NCBI GenBank assembly: GCA_035281845.1
Contig: DATEVL010000088.1
Span: forward strand, 1 to 5,107
Direction: 5' to 3'
DNA: 5,107 nucleotides
Source of the DNA: DATEVL01 sp035281845
GTDB taxonomy: Bacteria > Chloroflexota > Anaerolineae > Anaerolineales > E44-bin32
Position numbers and translations under genes: made by a program. Below the pieces are notes generated by a model that had not been told where the DNA came from, ran no database searches, and was given only the letters and a program-made list of their open reading frames with translations. The number at the start of each line of letters is the position of its first letter. Position 1 is the stretch's first letter. Below are positions 1-3,926 of this stretch, piece after piece.

Positions 1-803
1 TGGAACTCCGCCAACGGGGCGAGCTGGGCCGGTGTGGCCTGATCGAGGCACCACACACCAACGCCGACGCAGGCCGGGAGCTCCCTCGCCTTCTGGAAGA
101 ACAGCTTAAGCTGGGCCGGGGTCGCCCGCCAGCCGCGGTCCGGGTAGGTCGGTCCGATCGGAGTCATGGGCAGCGGACGCAGGCTCTGATACTGGGCGAC
201 CGATAGTTCCAGCTGCGCTGCGCCCCCGTGGATCCGATTGTCGCGGATCCAGTAGACCTGCGGCGACCAGTTCTCCATATAGGGGGCGAAGGCCCGCGTG
301 GGAAAGTCAGTGGCGCTCGTGATCGGATATCGGTAGGAACACAAACTCAGCTCAGCCGGCGAGTTCGCAGACAGAGCCAGGCAATAGGCCCCGGCACGGG
401 CGGCCCTGTCGTTTCCCCGTCGATACTCGCGTTCGGCGTCCACCTGGAACACGACGATCCCATTTCGTTGAAGGACGGCGGCCGTGGTCGCCCCCTCCTG
501 CTCGGCGATCGTCCTGGAAGGGAAGAAGAACCCCAGGCGATAGACCCCACCGTAGGTGTACCCCCACCCGGCGACGGCGATCCCCGCCGCGCGCAGGGCA
601 GCGATCGCCTGCGGCAAGAGGGACACGTTCTGCCGGGGCAGCGGGACGTAGCGCGGGTTCTCCCACGATTCGCTCCGCCCGTCGATGATCTTGATGCTGA
701 CCCAGTCCAGGCCCAGCTCGACAGCATGCATCGCTTGCAGCGCCGGATCGCCGTTCATCCAGTTGCGCAACTGCCAGACCATGGCGCCCTTGCCGTTGAG
801 CAT
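1..803 (-). CDS. TIM-barrel, glycoside-hydrolase-like protein (3' end cut off by window edge)
   Basis: This is an open minus-strand frame from ATG at 803 to the window edge, giving 267 codons with no stop. The frame is closed upstream by a TGA at 860-858, and 803 is the first possible start after it. The start is followed by a beta-strand-like GAMVWQL, so I see no signal peptide. Alternating hydrophobic strands and helices look like a (beta/alpha)8 barrel: LDWVSIKIIDG near residues 33-43, GIAVAGWGYTYGG near 74-86, GIVVFQVDAERE near 115-126, CSYRYP near 155-160, SPQVYW near 180-185, GVWCLDQA near 249-256. Asp122, Glu124 and Glu126 sit at the end of one strand and are candidate catalytic acids. 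The overall pattern resembles a family of uncharacterised glycosidase-like proteins that I associate with Chloroflexota. The Shine-Dalgarno signal is weak. The substrate is unknown, and a C-terminal extension may lie outside the window. The frame is certain from reading; the function is inference. Confidence 0.82.
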   Translation of the reverse strand, partial: MLNGKGAMVWQLRNWMNGDPALQAMHAVELGLDWVSIKIIDGRSESWENPRYVPLPRQNVSLLPQAIAALRAAGIAVAGWGYTYGGVYRLGFFFPSRTIAEQEGATTAAVLQRNGIVVFQVDAEREYRRGNDRAARAGAYCLALSANSPAELSLCSYRYPITSATDFPTRAFAPYMENWSPQVYWIRDNRIHGGAAQLELSVAQYQSLRPLPMTPIGPTYPDRGWRATPAQLKLFFQKARELPACVGVGVWCLDQATPAQLAPLAEF

Positions 804-955
804 CGCTACACGTTCATCCTGGGGCGTCTGTCCGTTGATGCATTGGCCGCGCTCCCGTCAACCTCTGCGCCACGGGGGGGGGCGACTGACCCCAACGACC
901 TGGATCAAGCTGCCCCGTGCGCGGCAGACCGCGAAGGCGGAGTACATGATCGAGT
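804..955. other. spacer between phosphatase gene and TIM-barrel gene
   Basis: This 152-nt spacer has no convincing gene, terminator or promoter on either strand. It carries a run of nine G at 874-882 (C on the transcribed strand). A TGA at 860-858 closes the frame used by the downstream gene. It could hold that gene's promoter, but I see no clear -10/-35 pair. Confidence 0.5.
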
Positions 956-1381
956 CTACCTTCGAGGCGAACCGGTGTCGTCGGCCCATCCTCTCGTCTT
1001 CAGGATGTGTTCGATGGCGGCGCCCGTCCGGTCGAGGCCGGCGCTGCAGTGGACGAGCAACGGCTTGGGCAGGGCAGCGAAGAGGCGCTCGACGTCTTCC
1101 AGCCCATCGGCCGGGATGGGCGGCGCCTGATGATCTTCCACCGGGACATGACCGACGGCCATCCCGGCGCGCCGGTACGCCTGCAACAGCCCGTCCGGCA
1201 GGTCTCGATAGAAATTGAGTTGATTCTTGTCGAGCAGGCACAGGATCGAGCGGATGCCTAGCGCTTTGGCGTCGGCGAGCCAGCCTTCGACCTCGCTCGC
1301 CGCCACCAGCCCACCGCCCTCCCCGCGATAGCCGGGGCGTGCCGACCGAGCCAGCCGCCCAGGAATCACCCACTCGATCAT
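956..1381 (-). CDS. dual-specificity / tyrosine phosphatase-like protein
   Basis: This is a 141-residue cytoplasmic protein with no signal peptide or membrane segment. It carries the cysteine phosphatase signature HCSAGLDRTG at residues 111-120, which fits the HCX5R(S/T)G P-loop, with Cys112 as nucleophile and Arg118 as phosphate-binding residue. Asp83 in VPVEDHQAPP lies about 29 residues before the cysteine, a usual place for the general acid. The N-terminal WVIPGRLARSARPGY (residues 4-18) resembles the start of small bacterial dual-specificity phosphatase-like proteins. The length suits a minimal single-domain enzyme. ATG at 1381 was chosen because the family-like sequence begins there; the in-frame residues upstream, toward position 1489, are non-homologous looking and read through a palindromic repeat and into ccmD. 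No clear Shine-Dalgarno precedes it. It follows ccmD by 35 nt on the same strand. No known link to cytochrome c maturation exists, so shared transcription is possible but functional coupling is speculative. Substrate (phosphoprotein, nucleotide or phosphoinositide) is unknown. Confidence 0.88.
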   Translation of the reverse strand: MIEWVIPGRLARSARPGYRGEGGGLVAASEVEGWLADAKALGIRSILCLLDKNQLNFYRDLPDGLLQAYRRAGMAVGHVPVEDHQAPPIPADGLEDVERLFAALPKPLLVHCSAGLDRTGAAIEHILKTRGWADDTGSPRR

Positions 1382-1392
1382 CGCGAGATCTG

Positions 1393-1420
1393 GTAGGGGC
1401 ACGGCGTGCCGTGCCCCTAC
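1393..1420. repeat. 28-bp near-perfect palindromic repeat at the ccmD 3' end
   Basis: Arms GTAGGGGCACGGC (1393-1405) and GCCGTGCCCCTAC (1408-1420) are perfectly complementary over 13 bp around a 2-nt centre. The sequence matches the type of short GTAGGGGCACGGC-like palindrome I know as dispersed intergenic repeats in several environmental bacterial genomes. The ccmD stop codon (TAG, 1419-1417) lies inside the right arm. On the transcript it would form a strong hairpin ending 11 nt before the phosphatase ATG. No U-run follows, so it is not a classical intrinsic terminator. Confidence 0.85.
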
Positions 1421-1584
1421 GCCCGCGGGGAGCTTTCCAATTCGCCGAGCGCAGTCAGATCGCGCCGGGCATTGCGCGTGCGGATCCACAAGCTGAGGAC
1501 GTAGAGCGCCATCGCCCCCAGGATGACGGCGTAACCAAGAATCATGTAGTTCAGTGTGTCGGCAGTCGCATCCTGAAAGTGCAT
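1417..1584 (-). CDS. ccmD: CcmD-like small heme exporter accessory membrane protein
   Basis: This is a 55-residue protein with a short polar N-terminus, one membrane helix (about residues 12-33, LNYMILGYAVILGAMALYVLSL) and a basic stretch WIRTRNARRDL (33-43). This is the normal CcmD architecture: a single helix followed by a positively charged cytoplasmic segment. CcmD stabilises CcmC-CcmE and takes part in release of holo-CcmE from the CcmABCD complex. Primary sequence is poorly conserved in the family, so the call rests on size, topology and position directly after ccmC. ATG at 1584 is preceded by a purine-rich AAAGGAAAGG with an AGGA 7 nt from the start. The same frame is open further upstream, but those residues overlap ccmC and look random. 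The stop codon is supplied by the palindrome at 1393-1420. Confidence 0.85.
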   Translation of the reverse strand: MHFQDATADTLNYMILGYAVILGAMALYVLSLWIRTRNARRDLTALGELESSPRA

Positions 1585-1613
1585 CGGCCTTTCCTTTCTT
1601 GGGCCTCGGGAAA

Positions 1614-1626
1614 CCGGCTCAGCCGG
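1614..1626. repeat. short palindrome over the ccmC stop codon
   Basis: CCGGCT and AGCCGG arms of 6 bp flank a single base and span the ccmC TGA (1621-1619). It could form a small hairpin at the end of ccmC, 29 nt before the ccmD start. It lacks a U-run and may be coincidental in GC-rich DNA. Confidence 0.35.
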
Positions 1627-2317
1627 CGATCCGCAGCTTGAGCTGCTCGATCTGCTGGTGCAACCCCTCCAGCCGCAACCGGTGCCAAAGCAGCGTGGCA
1701 TAGATGAAGGTGAAGGTCAGCAGACTGAACATGAACGCCCGAAGCATGCGCGGGGTCATATCGAACGTCCCCTGCGCCGAAGGATCATTGCTGCCGATCA
1801 CGACCGGATGAATCGTCGGTAGAAGACGGATCGACAGGAAGGTCAACGGCACGCTGAGGAAGCCGACGATGGCGAAGACGGCGGCGAAGCGGGCGCGGCG
1901 ATCGGGGTCTTCGATCCCCTGGCGCAGGAGCAGGTAAGCGATGTAGATCAGTTCCATGACCGTCGCCGTCACCAGTCGATAATCCCAGGTCCACCAGGTG
2001 TTCCAGGTCGGCCGAGCCCAGATCGAGCCGCTGACGATGTTGATCAAGGTGAACACGACTCCGATCTCGACCGACGAGACCGCCAGGCGATCCCAATGCA
2101 GGCCGCCGCGGGCGAGGTAGACGATGCCGGCGACGGCCGTGACCAGAAAGGCCAGCGCCCCGACCCAACCGGCGGAGACGTGAAAGTAGAACACCCGCTG
2201 AACCTCGCCCATGACCGCTTCTCGCGGCGCGTAAATGAAGACCATGTACAAGGCCGCGGCCAACAGAACGATCGTGACGCCGGTCAGGATACGTAAGCTT
2301 CTTGGCATTGGTTCCAC
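1619..2317 (-). CDS. ccmC: heme exporter / heme-handling protein CcmC
   Basis: CcmC is an inner-membrane protein that binds heme and presents it to the chaperone CcmE in System I cytochrome c maturation. This 232-residue product has the normal length. It contains the tryptophan-rich WWD-type segment WARPTWNTWWTWDYRL (residues 100-115), which forms the external heme-binding surface. The two expected conserved histidines that ligate heme are present: His46 in VFYFHVSAGW and His170 in LPTIHPVVI. I count six membrane helices, near residues 10-29, 51-69, 83-99, 117-131, 145-165 and 192-211. A short charged, probably helical tail EGLHQQIEQLKLRI ends it. GTG at 2317 was chosen because AGGAGG (2328-2323) lies 5 nt upstream; an ATG three codons later (2308) is possible but 14 nt from that signal. 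It is separated from ccmB by 192 nt that include a repeat, unlike the tight junctions upstream, and may be separately controlled. Confidence 0.95.
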   Translation of the reverse strand: MEPMPRSLRILTGVTIVLLAAALYMVFIYAPREAVMGEVQRVFYFHVSAGWVGALAFLVTAVAGIVYLARGGLHWDRLAVSSVEIGVVFTLINIVSGSIWARPTWNTWWTWDYRLVTATVMELIYIAYLLLRQGIEDPDRRARFAAVFAIVGFLSVPLTFLSIRLLPTIHPVVIGSNDPSAQGTFDMTPRMLRAFMFSLLTFTFIYATLLWHRLRLEGLHQQIEQLKLRIAG

Positions 2318-2335
2318 AGATCCCTCCTAGACTCG
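2317..2335 (-). promoter_or_regulatory. ccmC ribosome-binding site matching part of the adjacent repeat
   Basis: On the minus strand this reads CGAGTCTAGGAGGGATCTG. It includes AGGAGG at 2328-2323, and the last G is the first base of the ccmC GTG start. Thirteen of these bases (2317-2329) are identical to 2441-2453 inside the inverted repeat, and 17 of 19 match over 2317-2335 versus 2441-2459. The ribosome-binding site therefore appears to be, or to have come from, a partial copy of the repeat arm. Confidence 0.7.
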
Positions 2336-2367
2336 CACGACGAGGTTCGAAAGGCGCCGCTCACAGA

Positions 2368-2467
2368 TGTCATCCCGAGGCCCTGAAGGGGCTGAGGGAT
2401 CTGTTGTTGACCAACCGCTGGAATCGGCGAGGCTCAAAAGCAGATCCCTCCTACGCTCGGGATGACA
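2368..2467. repeat. ~100-bp composite inverted repeat (MITE- or REP-like) between ccmB and ccmC
   Basis: The outer arms TGTCATCCCGAG (2368-2379) and CTCGGGATGACA (2456-2467) pair perfectly over 12 bp. The inner arms GAGGGATCTG (2394-2403) and CAGATCCCTC (2441-2450) pair perfectly over 10 bp. Between outer and inner arms are 14 nt on one side, themselves able to fold (GCCC/GGGC around TGAAG), and 5 nt on the other. The apex loop is 37 nt (2404-2440). The result is a branched hairpin. Its termini resemble dispersed non-coding repeats with TGTCATCCCGAG-type ends in environmental bacterial genomes. No transposase or clear target-site duplication is visible. It lies between the ccmB stop and the ccmC ribosome-binding site. 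Confidence 0.85.
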
Positions 2468-2469
2468 AC

Positions 2470-2482
2470 CCTTGCGGCAAGG
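2470..2482. repeat. short palindrome 27 nt downstream of ccmB
   Basis: CCTTGC and GCAAGG arms flank one base, between the ccmB stop and the large inverted repeat. A 6-bp hairpin with a one-base centre would be strained in RNA and has no U-run. The rest of the 2468-2509 stretch holds no other structure I can support. Confidence 0.3.
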
Positions 2483-2509
2483 CGCGACGCAAGACGGGGG
2501 AACGGGGCA

Positions 2510-3217
2510 TCATTCTTCGACGACGTAGTCAAACACCCACCACGCCACCACCAGAAACACCACATCGTACACGATCAGGAGCCGGATCCAGATGGCGACC
2601 TCTTCCAGAGGCAGGCCCTGGAGAATCCCGGTGCTGGCCCGCACCGCCGGGATCAGCGCCGGCAGCACGACCGGGAAGAGCAGTATCGGCAAGAGCACAT
2701 CGCGCGTGCGGGCCTGCACCGCCATCGCCGCCAGCAGCGTGCCGACGGCCACGTATCCGATCGAGCCGAGGACGATCACCCCCAACAGGCCCGGGACGAA
2801 CAGATTCACATTGTAAAGGACGCTGTAGACGGGCAGCACGACCGCCACCACGATTCCCAGAAAGGCCAGGTTGGCGAGCACCTTCCCGAAATAGATGGCC
2901 GCCCGGTCCACCGGCGCCAGGAGCAACCCGTCCAGGCACCCCCGATCCTTCTCCACCGCCATCGACCGGTTGAGCCCGATCGTTCCGGCGAAGGCGAAGG
3001 TCACCCACAGCACGCCGGCGGTGATCGCCGAACGGGTGCGAACATCGAGCTCGAGAGCGAAGTTGAAGATCAGGATCACCAGCAGCGCAAAGACCAGCAT
3101 CCCCCCGACGAGCTCCCGGCTGCGCAGCTCGGCCGCCAAATCCTTCCAGACTACGGCCCCAACGGCGCGCCCGAACGCCGTCGCGCCGCTCTGGCGCAGG
3201 ATGGCGGCCTCAGCCAC
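2510..3217 (-). CDS. ccmB: heme exporter permease CcmB
   Basis: CcmB is the membrane component of the CcmAB ABC transporter, which uses ATP to release holo-CcmE from CcmC-CcmD. The product has 235 residues, close to the family length. Family hallmarks are visible: KDLAAELRSRE (residues 25-35) in the N-terminal cytoplasmic segment, FAGTIGLNRSMAVEKDRGCLDG and following LLLAP (76-102), and RTRDVLLPILLFPVVLPALIP in the second half. Six hydrophobic segments are present. About 18 residues precede the conserved core, a modest N-terminal extension. The start is GTG at 3217, preceded by GGAGAGG (3228-3222), a good Shine-Dalgarno 4-7 nt away. It overlaps the ccmA stop by 8 nt (GTGGCTGA), so translational coupling with ccmA is likely. 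The stop is TGA at 2512-2510. Confidence 0.95.
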   Translation of the reverse strand: MAEAAILRQSGATAFGRAVGAVVWKDLAAELRSRELVGGMLVFALLVILIFNFALELDVRTRSAITAGVLWVTFAFAGTIGLNRSMAVEKDRGCLDGLLLAPVDRAAIYFGKVLANLAFLGIVVAVVLPVYSVLYNVNLFVPGLLGVIVLGSIGYVAVGTLLAAMAVQARTRDVLLPILLFPVVLPALIPAVRASTGILQGLPLEEVAIWIRLLIVYDVVFLVVAWWVFDYVVEE

Positions 3218-3926
3218 GATGCCTCTCCGGCGGCATTGCCACCGCCCGATATAGCGAAGGAAGGTCGCCCCATTCCGCCTGGGCGCGCGAGATCGAGCGG
3301 GCGATCACGCCGCCGGAGAGGATGTCGATCCGCGAGGCGAGATCGGTGGCGCGCAGCAGATCGTGGGACGTCATCAGCACCGTACGACCTTCCCCGGCGA
3401 CCTGCTTCAGGACCCCATCGAGCATGGCCGAGGCTTCTTGATCGAGGCCGGTGTGTGGCTCGTCGAACAGCAGGATCTGCGGATCGTGCAACACCGCCCG
3501 CCCGATCGCCAAGCGCTGTTGCATCCCGCGCGAATACTCGCGCACCCGGTCACGGCGCCGGCGGTCGAGCCCGACGATCGTCAGCACTTCGTCGATCCGC
3601 CGGTTAGCCTGCGGGACGCCGTACATCCGCGCATAGAAGCGGAGATTCTCCTCCGCCGTCAGATCGCCGTAGAGCAGAGGCTGATGAGAAACCACGCCCA
3701 GAATCCGACGGACGGCGGCGGCGTCGCCGGGCAGCCGGTGACCGGCCAAACGAACCTCACCCAGCGATGGTCGGGCGAGCGATGTCAGGATCCGCAGAAG
3801 GGTCGTCTTCCCGGCGCCGTTCGGGCCGAGCAGCGCCACAAACTCGCCCGGCTCCAGGTGCAAGTCGAGGCCGCGCAGCACCGGCTTGAGGCCGAAGGCC
3901 TTGACCAGCCGGCGGACTTCAATCAC
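3210..3926 (-). CDS. ccmA: heme exporter ATP-binding protein CcmA
   Basis: This is the cytoplasmic ATPase subunit of the CcmAB transporter of System I cytochrome c maturation, 238 residues. All ABC motifs are intact: Walker A GPNGAGKT (residues 34-41), Q-loop Gln82 in VVSHQPLLY, signature YSRGMQQR (131-138), Walker B ILLFDEP (151-157), D-loop TGLD (159-162) and H-loop His188 in TVLMTSHD. The family-like start MIEVRRLVKAFG supports GTG at 3926. A longer in-frame TTG start at 3992 would add 22 residues that fall inside the upstream gene and look non-homologous. The GTG overlaps the upstream gene's TGA by 8 nt, and only a weak GGGA precedes it, so initiation probably depends on re-initiation or coupling. 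ccmB follows with the same kind of overlap. ABC ATPases look alike, but the ccmB and ccmC neighbours make the assignment firm. Confidence 0.95.
   Translation of the reverse strand: MIEVRRLVKAFGLKPVLRGLDLHLEPGEFVALLGPNGAGKTTLLRILTSLARPSLGEVRLAGHRLPGDAAAVRRILGVVSHQPLLYGDLTAEENLRFYARMYGVPQANRRIDEVLTIVGLDRRRRDRVREYSRGMQQRLAIGRAVLHDPQILLFDEPHTGLDQEASAMLDGVLKQVAGEGRTVLMTSHDLLRATDLASRIDILSGGVIARSISRAQAEWGDLPSLYRAVAMPPERHRG

Noticed and set aside
601..608. GCGATCGC octamers as evidence for a cyanobacterial (HIP1) origin
   Set aside because: Three octamers in 5 kb are suggestive, but GATC is generally enriched here and nothing else points to cyanobacteria. System I ccm genes also argue against a typical cyanobacterium, which uses System II.
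228..1130. Plus-strand open frame of 300 codons
   Set aside because: It is antisense to the TIM-barrel gene and part of the phosphatase gene. The composition is low-complexity-like and no motif is seen.
858..1373. Minus-strand open frame of 171 codons overlapping the phosphatase gene
   Set aside because: Most of it overlaps the phosphatase in another frame and is Arg/Gly rich. Its unique end (956-858) shows no recognisable protein, so I did not call a frameshifted phosphatase extension.
1393..1420. Palindrome as an intrinsic terminator for the ccm operon
   Set aside because: The hairpin is strong but no T-run follows on either side, and the sequence type is that of a dispersed repeat. Rho-dependent or partial effects cannot be excluded.
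2318..2509. CRISPR array or small RNA gene in the ccmB-ccmC spacer
   Set aside because: There are no regularly spaced direct repeats. The repeat units are inverted arms plus one partial copy at the ccmC start, which fits a dispersed inverted-repeat element better.
2462..3607. Long plus-strand open frame of 381 codons
   Set aside because: It lies antisense to ccmB and ccmA, whose products have complete family motifs. The plus-strand product is rich in Arg, His, Gln and Pro with no recognisable domain, typical of an antisense shadow in GC-rich DNA.
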